This document shows positions 19,419 through 28,151 of a stretch of 64,000 bases of DNA, piece by piece. The position numbers and the translations under genes were made by a program. Every line of letters starts with the position of its first letter. Positions within the stretch are counted from its first letter, which is position 1. The DNA is taken from the NCBI GenBank assembly GCA_023439185.1, contig JAEXOR010000029.1:1-64000 (forward strand), given 5' to 3'. The stretch is from Bacillota bacterium. Its GTDB lineage: Bacteria > Bacillota > Desulfotomaculia > Desulfotomaculales > Desulfallaceae. The notes under the pieces were generated by a model. It made no database searches. It worked only from the letters and a program-made list of their open reading frames with translations, and had not been told where the DNA came from.

Positions 19419-21344
19419 TTATTCCTCGCAGACAGCGGCGCTTTCCCGCTCTTTAATTTCCCTGACAACCAGTTCCTTGAACCGGTCCAGTTCCACAGCG
19501 CCCAGATCGCCCCTGCTCCGGTGCCGTACCGCCACCGTGCCGGCGGCGGCCTCCCGGTCGCCGACCACCAGCATGTAAGGAATCTTCTGAGCCTGGGCTT
19601 CCCTGATCTTATAGTTAACCTTTTCATTGCGGGCATCCAGTTCCGCCCGTACCCCAAGACCGGCCAGTTCCCGGTGCACCTTTTCGGCATACTCCAGTTG
19701 CCGGTCGGTAATGGGCATCACCTTGACCTGCACCGGAGCCAGCCAGGCAGGGAAAGCGCCGGCAAAATGCTCGGTCAGGATGCCGATAAACCGCTCAATG
19801 CTCCCGAACACCACCCGGTGGATCATTACCGGCCGGTGTTTCTGGCCGTCCTCACCGACATAAGTAAGATCAAATTTCTCGGGCATCTGAAAATCCAGTT
19901 GAATGGTCCCACACTGCCAGGTCCGGCCCAGGCAGTCCTTAAGGTGGAAATCGATTTTGGGCCCGTAAAACGCACCGTCGCCCTCATTGATCTTGTAGGC
20001 CATGCCCTTGGTATCCAAGGCGTCTTTTAACGCATCGGTGGCTTGCTCCCATATTTCATCCGAGCCCATGGCCTTTTCCGGCTTGGTGGACAGTTCCACA
20101 TGGTACTCAAAACCAAACTTTTTATAAAAATAGTCCACCAGGTCAATAACCCCGATTATTTCTTCCCGGATCTGGGACGGCAGCATGAAAATATGCGCGT
20201 CATCCTGGGTAAAACAGCGTACCCGCATCAACCCGTGCAGCGTGCCGGACAATTCATGCCGGTGCACCAGGCCCAGTTCCGCCATCCGGATGGGCAGTTC
20301 ACGGTAGCTGTGCAGCCGGGTTCTGTAAATCAGCATCCCGCCGGGGCAGTTCATGGGCTTAACGGCGTAATCAGCTTCATCAATCCTGGTATAGTACATG
20401 TTTTCCCGGTAGTGGTCCCAATGGCCGCTGCGTTCCCATAACGCGCGATCCAATATCACGGGAGTGCTGATCTCGTCGTACCCGCGCTTTTTGTGCTCTT
20501 CCCGCCAGAAATTCAACAGCTCGTTGCGCAGAATCATTCCTTTGGGATGAAAGAACGGGAATCCCGGCCCCTCTTCCTGAATGCTGAACAAGTCCAGTTC
20601 CGCGCCCAGTTTACGATGGTCCCTGCGCTTGGCTTCTTCAAGACGGTGCAGGTGCTCATCCAGGTGTGACTTTTTGGGAAAGGCAGTACCGTAGATGCGC
20701 TGCAGCATTTTGTTGCGTTCGTCTCCGCGCCAGTACGCCCCGGCCAGATTAAGCAATTTAACCGCCTTTAACCGGCCGGTTGACGGCACATGGGGTCCGG
20801 CGCACAGGTCCTCAAAATCGCCCTGTTGGTAACAGGAAATCACCACATCAGCGGGCAGATCTTCCACCAGTTCGACCTTGTACTGTTCCTGCCGGCCGCC
20901 GAATTTTTTCAGAGCTTCATCCCTGGATATTTCCGACCGGGTAAAAGGCAGATCTCCCTTGATAATTTTGTTCATCTCCGCCTCGATCTTTTCCAGATCC
21001 TCGGGAGTAAACTTATGCGGCGAGTCGAAATCGTAATAAAATCCGTCGGCGATGGCCGGGCCGATGGCCAGCCTGGTCCCCGGGAAAAGCCGCTGCACCG
21101 CCTGGGCCATCACGTGTGACGCGCTGTGCCGGAAGGTCTCCCGCCCTTCCTCGCTATCGAAAGTAAAAAACTCCACCCCGGCGTCGCCTGCCAGCCTGGT
21201 ATTCAAGTCGGCCAGGTTGCCGTTTACCCTGGCCGCCAGCGCTTCTTTAGCCAGCCTGGGACTGATGTCGGACGCCATTTCCAGCAGCGAGGTGCCGGGT
21301 TCATACCGGCGCACAGAGCCGTCCTTTAAAGTAATATTAATCAT
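19419..21344 (-). CDS. thrS: Threonyl-tRNA synthetase
   Basis: A 641-residue class II synthetase: TGS domain (1-60), N2 editing domain with HSASHVMAQ near 72-80, catalytic core with the zinc-binding MNCPGGM segment, and a C-terminal anticodon-binding domain (about 540-641). The ATG at 21344 follows GAAGGGG. The frame continues open into the leader, but that part is T-box RNA. Expression should be controlled by the Thr T-box just upstream. Confidence 0.96.
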   Translation of the reverse strand: MINITLKDGSVRRYEPGTSLLEMASDISPRLAKEALAARVNGNLADLNTRLAGDAGVEFFTFDSEEGRETFRHSASHVMAQAVQRLFPGTRLAIGPAIADGFYYDFDSPHKFTPEDLEKIEAEMNKIIKGDLPFTRSEISRDEALKKFGGRQEQYKVELVEDLPADVVISCYQQGDFEDLCAGPHVPSTGRLKAVKLLNLAGAYWRGDERNKMLQRIYGTAFPKKSHLDEHLHRLEEAKRRDHRKLGAELDLFSIQEEGPGFPFFHPKGMILRNELLNFWREEHKKRGYDEISTPVILDRALWERSGHWDHYRENMYYTRIDEADYAVKPMNCPGGMLIYRTRLHSYRELPIRMAELGLVHRHELSGTLHGLMRVRCFTQDDAHIFMLPSQIREEIIGVIDLVDYFYKKFGFEYHVELSTKPEKAMGSDEIWEQATDALKDALDTKGMAYKINEGDGAFYGPKIDFHLKDCLGRTWQCGTIQLDFQMPEKFDLTYVGEDGQKHRPVMIHRVVFGSIERFIGILTEHFAGAFPAWLAPVQVKVMPITDRQLEYAEKVHRELAGLGVRAELDARNEKVNYKIREAQAQKIPYMLVVGDREAAAGTVAVRHRSRGDLGAVELDRFKELVVREIKERESAAVCEE

Positions 21345-21363
21345 TTTGCTAACCCCTTCCAAT

Positions 21364-21658
21364 GAATTAAAAAGCCCCCGGCATGTATGCCAGGGGCAGG
21401 ATTGCGATCCCACGGTTCCACCCTGATTCAACCCCAAAGGGGCTCATCTCAGTCGGCGTTAACGGTGCCGGGCCGGCCGTTCTCGAGGTTCGAAATTCGA
21501 GGTTCGAAGTTCGAACCGGGCCTTCAGCAACGGTTCAAAAGTGGTTTTCAACTCCCCGTCAACAAGGGCGCTTGCAGCCGGTGACGCTCTCTCTCTGAGT
21601 TCCGGTTGGAGTTTACTCGTCTTTGTCATTACCGCTTGTTATTGCTATTTAATCTCTA
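21364..21658 (-). promoter_or_regulatory. T-box riboswitch leader of thrS
   Basis: The T-box sequence GGGTGGAACCGTGG is at 21411-21424 on the minus strand. It is followed by a terminator with CCCCTGGCAT and ATGCCGGGGG arms and TTTTT (21370-21398). A candidate Thr specifier ACC lies within GAAAACCAC near 21545-21553. A run of TTCGAA/TTCGAGG repeats interrupts the leader at 21481-21516. Confidence 0.88.
21481..21516. repeat. TTCGAA-rich repeat inside the thrS T-box leader
   Basis: Four tandem imperfect units built on TTCGA (TCGAGGTTCGAAATTCGAGG and so on) lie between the stem I region and the antiterminator. The block looks like an inserted simple repeat and can fold on itself. Confidence 0.5.
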
Positions 21659-21664
21659 AGGTAT

Positions 21665-21693
21665 ATTATATTAATCCGCTTTCCAGTTGTCAA
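21665..21693 (-). promoter_or_regulatory. thrS promoter (perfect consensus)
   Basis: TTGACA (21688-21693), 17 bases, TATAAT (21665-21670) on the minus strand: a full sigma-A consensus. It overlaps the space before ytxC's stop. Confidence 0.85.
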
Positions 21694-21709
21694 ATAACTT
21701 TATTGCCTG

Positions 21710-22570
21710 TTATTTGCCGGCCTTAATACATAAGGGGCAGCCGTCACAGACGGTCACCCGGCCGCCGAACACGCTGCTTACCGTGTCTATCGTATTACGG
21801 GGCATTGTGCCGCTGCCCGGATGAAAAACTATATTTTTCGGTGCCATGGTAATCAGAGCACTGATCAGCATATCTTCATAGTTAATCTCGTTTTCGGTGA
21901 TGTTAAGCATAAACTCTTCGAGATAATTACTGTTAATAAGCTGCTCACGCTCGTCAAAGAGCGTGAACGCGCCGTTTGTTTTCATAACCACATTTACCAG
22001 TTCCGCCTTCGGGTCCTGCACTTCCACAAAGTATTTCAGCAGTTCGATAAATTCCTGGTATTCCCGGTCCATGATAAAATCATCCGCAGCCTGGTCGGCG
22101 ATATCATAAAGCTCGTTTACATAGTCCTTCAGCCTGAAACGGATAAATCCGTCAATATTTATATTGTTGTTCGCCTCCATATACTCGGTCAGCCGCTGCA
22201 AAATAAGCACTCTGCTGTGCTTTCTGCTGTAATCGCAGACATTTAATTTTTTTCGGGCATAATTAAAAATGGTTCCCTTTTCATCTTCATTAAAATAGTA
22301 ATAATTTTCCCTGATGATATGCTGCAGCAGGGTCGTTTCCCAATTATTAAGGATTAAATCCGTGATCACACCCGCCACCCGGCGCCGGATAACGGTTTCC
22401 ATCTTTCCGGAGCCGGAAATACTGCAGTTCAAGAAGGTGAGCCAACCCAGGGGCTTTTCCTGCAAACGAATTTTTAAGCCCCGGCTTTCCAGGGCCCGCA
22501 GTTCACGATCAAGATGATTTTTTAACAGCTCCTGGTGATGGGCGGCGCCGATGGAAATACATGAGGACAA
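21710..22570 (-). CDS. ytxC: YtxC-like sporulation protein
   Basis: A protein of about 286 residues resembling YtxC of spore formers. It is rich in Glu, Asn and Ile, has the internal segment FIRFRLKDYVNELYDIADQA, and ends in a Cys-containing CDGCPLCIKAGK. Function is unknown. The frame is open to a GTG at 22579, but an AGGAAG site fits the TTG at 22570 better. Tandem 15-base repeats with TATAAT boxes lie just upstream. It is followed by the thrS promoter. Confidence 0.75.
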   Translation of the reverse strand: MSSCISIGAAHHQELLKNHLDRELRALESRGLKIRLQEKPLGWLTFLNCSISGSGKMETVIRRRVAGVITDLILNNWETTLLQHIIRENYYYFNEDEKGTIFNYARKKLNVCDYSRKHSRVLILQRLTEYMEANNNINIDGFIRFRLKDYVNELYDIADQAADDFIMDREYQEFIELLKYFVEVQDPKAELVNVVMKTNGAFTLFDEREQLINSNYLEEFMLNITENEINYEDMLISALITMAPKNIVFHPGSGTMPRNTIDTVSSVFGGRVTVCDGCPLCIKAGK

Positions 22571-22590
22571 GTGGTTCACTTCCTTTCACT

Positions 22591-22619
22591 AAACATTATA
22601 TGTGTAAACATTATATGTG
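22591..22619 (-). repeat. Tandem 15-bp repeat upstream of ytxC, each with a TATAAT box
   Basis: AAACATTATATGTG occurs at 22591-22604 and 22606-22619. On the minus strand each copy presents CATATAAT, so the repeats may be alternative -10 elements or operator sites for ytxC. No convincing -35 is seen. Confidence 0.4.
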
Positions 22620-22703
22620 CCTGAAAAAAACGGTATACTGCGGTTGTCATGTAATTGCAATACCAGTATGGACAAAAAATCGTTGTCCAATGCCCGGTAA
22701 TAA

Positions 22704-22733
22704 ATAAACACCAACCAAAAGGCTGGTGTTTAT
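22704..22733 (-). terminator. Terminator after the LysR-type gene
   Basis: Thirteen-base arms (22704-22716 and 22721-22733, one mismatch) and a four-base loop, with a T-rich stretch on the minus strand. Confidence 0.65.
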
Positions 22734-22787
22734 AGAGATATATTCAATGAAAATTTTTTATTATTTTTTTATTATTAACGAAAGTTA

Positions 22788-23698
22788 TTAACGTAACACG
22801 CCCGTCAGATCCTGGTCCGTTACGAACCGGCAAAACTCTTCGCAAGCTCTGGATTCAAACTTCTCCTTGTGCTGGATTAAATAAAATCCCCGGGTGGTGT
22901 AAAAATCCTTGATCCGCATCGGTTTCAGTGAACCAAGCTTAAGTTCCTTGCTCAGCGTCCACTTGGACAGCATGGATATGCCCAGGTTGGCCTCCACCGC
23001 CTCTTTAATGGCCTGGGTACTGCCCAGGGTGATAATATGGGCGGGAGTGAAATTCAGCCTGCGCAGCATGTTTTCCATAGCCAGTCGCGTGCCCGAGCCC
23101 TCTTCGCGAATGATAAATACCGCGTCACCTAGCTTTTCCGCCGCCTCGACCTGCTCCAGGTAGCCGGCGCCGGCCAGGGGATGCTCCCGGGACACGATGA
23201 AAATCATCTCGTCGTCCAGGAATTTACTGATTCTCAGGTGCGGGTCTTCAACCATACCCTCCACCAGGCCGATATCGATGCTGTTTTCCCGCGCCCGCTC
23301 GTGCACAAACTCGGTGTTGCCAATGGTGACTGAAAATTTCACATCCGGAAACTTGCGTGAAAAAGCAGCCATTAAACGGGGCAGTACATACTCACCCACG
23401 GTAAAACTGGCTCCAATGGTCAAAGTACCGGTAACCATTTCCACCAGATCGGAAACAGCCCGTTTGGCTACCCGGTGTAAACCCAATATTTCCTTGGCGT
23501 ATAAATAAAGTGTGGACCCGGCTTGAGTCAGCTCAACCCTTTTACTGGACCGTTCAAAGAGCTTGGCCCCGTAATATTCCTCAAGAGAATGTACATGCTG
23601 GCTGATGGCGGGTTGGGACACATTCAGCGCTTCCGCTGCCCGGGAGAAGTTTTTTTTTCCGCAACTGTAACAAAAATTAATAGTTGGTTGTCAAGCAT
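22788..23698 (-). pseudogene. LysR-family regulator, frame broken at an A9 tract
   Basis: From the ATG at 23698, with GGGGAGGAAATT before it, the frame starts MLDNQLLIFVTVAEKK as a LysR winged helix should. At a run of nine A (23650-23658, minus strand) it shifts and stops within nine codons. In the next frame the missing helix (FSRAAEALN) joins VSQPAISQHVHSLEEYYG and the full substrate-binding domain, similar to CysL-type regulators. The remaining 277-residue ORF from 23621 lacks part of the DNA-binding domain. This may be a true frameshift, slippage-dependent expression or a sequencing error. Ribosome site and frame after the run are intact. Confidence 0.8.
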
Positions 23699-23866
23699 AA
23701 TTTCCTCCCCGGAATAGTAATAACCTGCTTGCTCTATAATTTTACTACACTCTGGCAGAAATGTGAAGTCATTGGTTTTGAAATTTAGAATAAGCCACAA
23801 TTATCCTTGTTTCCCAAAGATGTTTTTATTACTGCTTAAATTTGGTAACACCATTCTACGCACCTG

Positions 23867-23875
23867 CATAATATA
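23867..23875 (+). promoter_or_regulatory. Possible sigma-K type promoter
   Basis: CATAATATA fits the sigma-K -10 pattern CATANNNTA, with an AC dinucleotide about 17 bases upstream. It precedes the small YjcZ-like gene, which would suit late mother-cell expression. The motif is short, so this is tentative. Confidence 0.3.
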
Positions 23876-23918
23876 AAACAGCAAAAAACAAAAAATTAAT
23901 TTAAGGAGGTATGCATTA

Positions 23919-24029
23919 ATGGGTTACGGCGCAAAAGCACCTTATTTTGACGGAAGTTTCATTCTGTTCCTGATTCTGATCCTGTTAGTGTTCGGCATAG
24001 GATTCTTCCCAGGCTACGGTGCGAAATAA
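23919..24029 (+). CDS. Small YjcZ-like sporulation peptide
   Basis: A 36-residue peptide starting MGYGAKAPYFDG, followed by one hydrophobic helix (FILFLILILLVFGIGFF) and ending PGYGAK. This is the build of the YjcZ/SscA-type small spore-assembly proteins: a Gly/Tyr-rich end plus a single membrane helix. The AAGGAGG site lies about eight bases before the ATG, and a strong terminator follows, so it is a free-standing gene. Its small size makes the family call moderate. Confidence 0.65.
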   Translation: MGYGAKAPYFDGSFILFLILILLVFGIGFFPGYGAK

Positions 24030-24051
24030 CCGGACAAACAAGCAACCATTG

Positions 24052-24080
24052 AAACGCCCCTGGTTGGGGCGTTTTACTTT
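24052..24080 (+). terminator. Terminator of the small YjcZ-like gene
   Basis: AACGCCCC and GGGGCGTT arms (24053-24060 and 24066-24073) with a five-base loop and T-rich tail. Confidence 0.8.
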
Positions 24081-24094
24081 GCTAAAAGATAGGC

Positions 24095-24463
24095 TTAATC
24101 ATTTATCCGGTATACCAGACCTTCGGCGATGGCGACAACATTTTCCTTTTCGTCCCTGACTTCCATTCTATAAAGACCGGTTTTTCTGGTCAGATTATCT
24201 TCGGTTGCCGTGGCTGTAAGCGTTGCGCCTTCCCGGGTGGTCTTTAAAAAATTAATGCTTACGTTCAGTGCCAAAGCAACAGGGCCGTGTGAATTACTGG
24301 CCGCGGCGAATACAATGTCAGCCAGGCTAAATATTGCGCCGCCATGGGTAACGCCCGCTCCATTCAGTAATGCTCCGGTTACTTTAAGAACAGCTCTGGC
24401 ATAACTGGGCCTTACCTCAAGCAGCTCAACCCCCAGGTGTTCAGCTAAAGCGTCAAATCCCAT
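24095..24463 (-). CDS. PaaI-type hotdog thioesterase
   Basis: A 122-residue single hotdog domain. It shows the conserved NGAGVTHGGAIFSLADIVFAAA helix region (about 34-55) with the HGG motif, followed by the strand LALNVSINFLKTT. Members hydrolyse acyl-CoA thioesters, often aryl-CoA; the substrate here is unknown. The ATG at 24463 has a GGGAG site nine bases upstream. It lies about 70 bases downstream of the transporter gene on the same strand. Confidence 0.8.
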   Translation of the reverse strand: MGFDALAEHLGVELLEVRPSYARAVLKVTGALLNGAGVTHGGAIFSLADIVFAAASNSHGPVALALNVSINFLKTTREGATLTATATEDNLTRKTGLYRMEVRDEKENVVAIAEGLVYRIND

Positions 24464-24531
24464 GTCATTTCTCCCTCTTTAATTTTTCTTTTAGAGTAAC
24501 ATATTATGCTCCGGGTTGAAAAACACGTTTT

Positions 24532-25917
24532 TCAATAACCAAAGACTTTATTTAACAACGAAAGATACATAACGGATATGACCAACATCGCTAAAACAAA
24601 TACCAAGTGCCATTTTACGCCTACTTCGACGGAACTTTTCCGAACCAGCGCGGCCACGCTTAAACTGGTGACCGAAAACGGCGAAATGATCAAGGCCAGT
24701 GCCCAGGCTATCAATACCGTAAGGGCTAAAAACTGCGGCGAACACCGCATCAGTTCGGGAGTGAGGGTGCTCACCATGGCACTGATCACAAGGATCGGGT
24801 GACAGCCCGCAACAGACAGGACTACCACCAGAGATATAATTGTCAGAGACAGCGCCGCGGGAAATCCCGCAACGTGGGAAAAAACAGCAATCAGTGCATG
24901 TTTGATTGGCGAATAACCAATCGCAGCGGCAAAAAAACCGGCACCCAGGAAAATGATTATTTCGTTATCCATAACGGCCAGCCTGTCGGCAAAGTAACCC
25001 TTCAGCCCGGTTACATAGGATTCCCACTCCCCGGTCCCTTTAGCCCAAAGTGGCGGCACCAACAACGAAAGAGCGGGTATAATGGTGATAATACCGAACA
25101 CCGTATACTGGTCCAACAAGATAACACCCGCCAGAAAAACAGAAATAATGCTCACAAACTGGCCGGTATAGTTTTTATTGCCGGGCTCCGCCAGCAGTGA
25201 TTCATGATTATTTAAACAGCTATATAAATAATCAATATTTTCCTTGCGTAATCTGGTTTTTTCCAGCCACCACCCCACAGGCAGCGCAATAAGAGCCAGT
25301 ACCAACCCGGGCAGCAGCACACCCAACCAACTGCTCCCCCACATCAATACCAGCGCCATAATTGAGGTATTGGGGGACCAAATGGATGAAGTAACATATC
25401 CCCTGCTAATAGCCGTTAACATAGTCCTTTGCACGACAGCACTATTCCCACCGGAGCCCAGCACCTGGTAGCTGATCGGAATACAGGCGAAATTCAATAT
25501 CACCGCCAGAGAGTGTGATAACCCGTAAGAACCCCGATACAGTTCCCTGATTCCCCTGCCGGATAAAAAATTGCGCGCCCGTTCCAGCACCTTTATGTAA
25601 CGTTCGAATTTCAACGGGATACCCAGCATTTGCACCAGAATTATGAGGGCAATCAGGTTACCGTTCGCATGCATCGAATCGATCCAGACCACGCCCGGAG
25701 CCTGGTAATAAAACAGGATTGCAGATCCAACCCCGAAGAGCAATATCCCTATGGTCCTGTTCATTCCGCCCGCGTCGAACAAACAAATTACAACCGTTAC
25801 CGCGGATAACGCGGTCAGCAGGTAATGTAAGAAATGGTTTTCAATAAAACTGCTGGCGAGATAAAGACAGGCAATGGAAAAAATCAAAGCGCTTTTTAGC
25901 TTCCTGTGAGACGCCAT
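24532..25917 (-). CDS. Integral membrane transporter-like protein
   Basis: A 461-residue protein with about 11 hydrophobic segments spread over its full length, joined by short loops. A central hydrophilic stretch lies near 225-250. Segments such as NSAVVQRTMLTAISRGYVTSSIWSPNT and VAGCHPILVISAMVS recall ion-transporter (IT) superfamily permeases with a two-repeat fold. The family assignment and substrate are not certain. It starts with ATG after an AGGT site. A short palindrome (24516-24535) overlaps its stop codon. Confidence 0.6.
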   Translation of the reverse strand: MASHRKLKSALIFSIACLYLASSFIENHFLHYLLTALSAVTVVICLFDAGGMNRTIGILLFGVGSAILFYYQAPGVVWIDSMHANGNLIALIILVQMLGIPLKFERYIKVLERARNFLSGRGIRELYRGSYGLSHSLAVILNFACIPISYQVLGSGGNSAVVQRTMLTAISRGYVTSSIWSPNTSIMALVLMWGSSWLGVLLPGLVLALIALPVGWWLEKTRLRKENIDYLYSCLNNHESLLAEPGNKNYTGQFVSIISVFLAGVILLDQYTVFGIITIIPALSLLVPPLWAKGTGEWESYVTGLKGYFADRLAVMDNEIIIFLGAGFFAAAIGYSPIKHALIAVFSHVAGFPAALSLTIISLVVVLSVAGCHPILVISAMVSTLTPELMRCSPQFLALTVLIAWALALIISPFSVTSLSVAALVRKSSVEVGVKWHLVFVLAMLVISVMYLSLLNKVFGY

Positions 25918-25972
25918 GGTGAGTTACCTCAAGAAATTCAGAATCAATCTAAAGGAATTTGATTTAACCGGT

Positions 25973-26205
25973 CGGTTGTCCTGCAAATTTCAGTGCATCA
26001 TTAAAGAAGCAGCCTGAAACCGGCCGCCTCTCATTGAAAATGACCACGGCGAAAAATTTGGCTCCCTTTTGGATGATCATAAACTGCATACGGAAATCCT
26101 TGAACGCCACACCAAACAACTTGAACGCATAGAGAGTAAAATTTAATCTCATGATATTCAGATTTCCGTACTGGATCGAACCAAAGCAAATAGACGCTAG
26201 TCGAA
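25973..26205 (+). pseudogene. Decayed copy of the coiled-coil gene at 49731
   Basis: In one plus-strand frame this stretch reads GRLIENDHGEKFGSLLDDH and TEILERHTKQLERIESKI, a stop, then SHDIQISVLDRTKANRR. It matches the C-terminal half of the intact protein at 49731-50147 (EQDHGTRLGALMDGH, TEQLDRIENKI, SHDIQISVLDKTKANKR). The glutamate codon after KI has become TAA, and no start or N-terminal half is present. It is a remnant just outside the left end of the integrated element. Confidence 0.7.
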
Positions 26206-26280
26206 CAAAATCAAAAAGCCAAAGAATTAATAGATTTGACACTATAAAAAATTACTGTATAGCACTAATCACAAGAAATA

Positions 26281-26319
26281 AAAATCAAGGGTTCCGGTTT
26301 TTCCGGAACCCTTGATTTT
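26281..26319 (-). terminator. Strong hairpin at the left element end
   Basis: Perfect 17-base arms (26281-26297 and 26303-26319) with a five-T loop. The right arm runs into the left attachment repeat. Before integration this was probably the terminator of the tRNA-Val transcript; it may also end the pseudogene region. Confidence 0.7.
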
Positions 26320-26345
26320 ACTGGTGGGTGCAGTAGGAATTGAAC
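26315..26345. repeat. Left attachment site (31-bp direct repeat)
   Basis: Identical over 31 bases to 37932-37962. It includes CCA and the T-arm part of the tRNA-Val 3' end, read on the minus strand, but no longer belongs to a whole tRNA. Confidence 0.85.
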
Positions 26346-26384
26346 AGTCAGCACCAACCTAAAAGCCGCATTATTAAAGGGTTT

Positions 26385-27491
26385 TTAGTTATTTGCCTGA
26401 CTATCTGCCAGACAACCAGTTAGAGCGTTTGTCACGTTTATGCCGCGTCCTATGGCATGGGCATAAACTGCCGAAGTCGTTGCGGGGCTGCTATGGCCAA
26501 GAAAACTTGCGACCAACGGCAATGGGTACCCGGCTGCTATAAGAAGACTGCCGCCCGTATGACGAAGGCCATGGGGGGTAACGCATGGCAACCCTGCCGC
26601 TTTGATAACTCTTTGCAGGCTTCGCCGCACACAGTTGTCTCGAACTGGAAGATTAATATCGTGATCCGCATGGAAAATAAGCGTATCCCGTATGACTATG
26701 GGGTTAGTTTCTTGGAGTTGATCCTTTAAAGCTTGTAAACACAAAAGCGTTTCTTCATCAAGCGGTATAGTCCGCCGGCTGCTTGATGTTTTGGGTTCCG
26801 GCTTTAGCTCACGTTTGCGGGTGTTCACTGCCCGCCGCACAACCACCGTTCCGGATTCAAAGTCAACGTCTTTCCATTTAAGCCCCAGCACTTCTCCCAG
26901 GCGCAAACTGGTTATGGCCACAACCCTAATGATCAAGTTATGTTTATACTTTTTTGCGGCATTGAGAAGCTTAGTAAGCTCTGAACCATCAAGGACATTC
27001 TTTTCTAACTTGGGTACCCTCGGAGTACGTAGGCCCACTGTAGGATCTATCGAAAGAATGCCCCATGAAACAGCTTGCCGTAAGGCCGTTTTTAGGGTGC
27101 CACAGGTGTTTTTTATGGTCTTTGGTTTCAACCTGGATAATCCCGAAAGTCTCTCCTGAAGATCTATTGCATGTAGGCCATACATGGGTAGATTCTTTAG
27201 TAGCGGTTTCATTCTTTTAACATCAAATGTATATGTTCTGTAAGTCCCTTCATCGACGTGATTTTGAATCTGTTGCAACCAAGAACTAAGATATTCATCC
27301 ACGGTCATGGCCGCCGCCTTCGGCCCGGTACGGCGTTTCATTTCAACCTCTAGTTCAGCCTGCCGGTGCTTAGCCTGAGTTTTATTACCATGAAAGGTTT
27401 CATAGTGGATTATTTTCTTGCCATTTTCATCACGCCCCAGATATACTGAAATCTGATACTTGTTCACTCCGCGTCTTCTCACACCTGCCAT
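26385..27491 (-). CDS. int: Tyrosine recombinase integrase
   Basis: A 368-residue phage/ICE-type integrase. It has an N-terminal arm-binding domain (1-60), a SAM-like core-binding domain (about 63-150) and a catalytic domain (about 170-355). The catalytic residues are visible as Arg in TSLRLGEVLGL, His-x-x-Arg in HGLRHTGGSLL, LGH, and the Tyr nucleophile in SAVYAHAIG. It should recombine the tRNA-Val site with the element's own site. The gene lies 40 bases from the left attachment repeat, the usual place, and the excisionase-like gene is just upstream. Confidence 0.95.
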   Translation of the reverse strand: MAGVRRRGVNKYQISVYLGRDENGKKIIHYETFHGNKTQAKHRQAELEVEMKRRTGPKAAAMTVDEYLSSWLQQIQNHVDEGTYRTYTFDVKRMKPLLKNLPMYGLHAIDLQERLSGLSRLKPKTIKNTCGTLKTALRQAVSWGILSIDPTVGLRTPRVPKLEKNVLDGSELTKLLNAAKKYKHNLIIRVVAITSLRLGEVLGLKWKDVDFESGTVVVRRAVNTRKRELKPEPKTSSSRRTIPLDEETLLCLQALKDQLQETNPIVIRDTLIFHADHDINLPVRDNCVRRSLQRVIKAAGLPCVTPHGLRHTGGSLLIAAGYPLPLVASFLGHSSPATTSAVYAHAIGRGINVTNALTGCLADSQANN

Positions 27492-27555
27492 TTGTGACCT
27501 CCTGTAACGGCAAAAAGCAGGAAAAAGTTAGGCAGGGATTTACTTCCCTGCCACA

Positions 27556-27744
27556 CTAAAATTTCCTTTTTTCCTCTTCAGAAAAGTTTTTAATGAAATC
27601 TTCCAATGCAGTTGACGATATGCGGATGCGGCGTTCCGACAGTTTAAGAGCCCGTAATCGCTTAGTATAAATGAGCTCATAGACAAAGGACTTCCGCACC
27701 CGCAACTTTTTCGAAACTTCAGCCACCGTATACATATCCATCAT
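27556..27744 (-). CDS. Excisionase-like HTH protein
   Basis: 62 residues with a MerR-like winged helix (YTVAEVSKKLRVRKSFVYELI) of the HTH_17/excisionase type. These proteins bend DNA at the attachment sites and bias the integrase toward excision. It sits 64 bases upstream of int on the same strand, so a Xis role is likely. Confidence 0.8.
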   Translation of the reverse strand: MMDMYTVAEVSKKLRVRKSFVYELIYTKRLRALKLSERRIRISSTALEDFIKNFSEEEKRKF

Positions 27745-27771
27745 ATCACCATCCCTTTCATATTTTTGAAA

Positions 27772-27802
27772 TACAAAACCCCCGGTCCCCCGGAGGTTTA
27801 TT
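27772..27802 (-). terminator. Terminator after hicB
   Basis: GC-rich arms (AACCTCCGG and CCGGGGGTT on the minus strand) followed by a T-rich tail, between hicB and the excisionase-like gene. Confidence 0.6.
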
Positions 27803-27814
27803 ATCTGGTGCTTA

Positions 27815-28147
27815 TTATGCCATTTTTACAACTTGTGGGCCCGGAGAAGGTTTTGGAATTTTCCTACCCTCGGCCATGGCCGCATAGATCCAAGATAGTT
27901 TAACTTCTTCCAGCCTGGCCAACGCTTCCTCCGAAGTGCTGCCGTGTATTTTACAGCCAGGCAAATCCTTATGCTCGGCCAACCATTCCCCACCAGCCAA
28001 CCTAGTTAGCACAACCGGATATTTTACATCCCTATACGTTTCGCTTCGATGAATTAATTCAGAATGATTGGCAGGAATATCAAGAAAACGGTCTAAATCT
28101 CCTTCTAACGCATCAGTATTTATTTTAACCATGGACACTTGATACAC
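27815..28147 (-). CDS. hicB: HicB-like antitoxin
   Basis: A 110-residue protein with the HicB partial RNase H-like fold: YPVVLTRLAGGEWLAEHKDLPGC, then HGSTSEEALARLEEVKLSWI. It should bind and block the HicA toxin encoded four bases upstream. Unlike many HicB proteins it has no evident C-terminal RHH or HTH DNA-binding domain: after the helix it ends in a Pro-rich tail (KIPKPSPGPQ). Autoregulation may therefore work differently. Confidence 0.82.
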   Translation of the reverse strand: MYQVSMVKINTDALEGDLDRFLDIPANHSELIHRSETYRDVKYPVVLTRLAGGEWLAEHKDLPGCKIHGSTSEEALARLEEVKLSWIYAAMAEGRKIPKPSPGPQVVKMA

Positions 28148-28151
28148 CCCC

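Noticed and set aside
25964..26242. 92-residue minus-strand frame left of the element
   Set aside because: It is antisense to a recognisable decayed copy of the coiled-coil gene.
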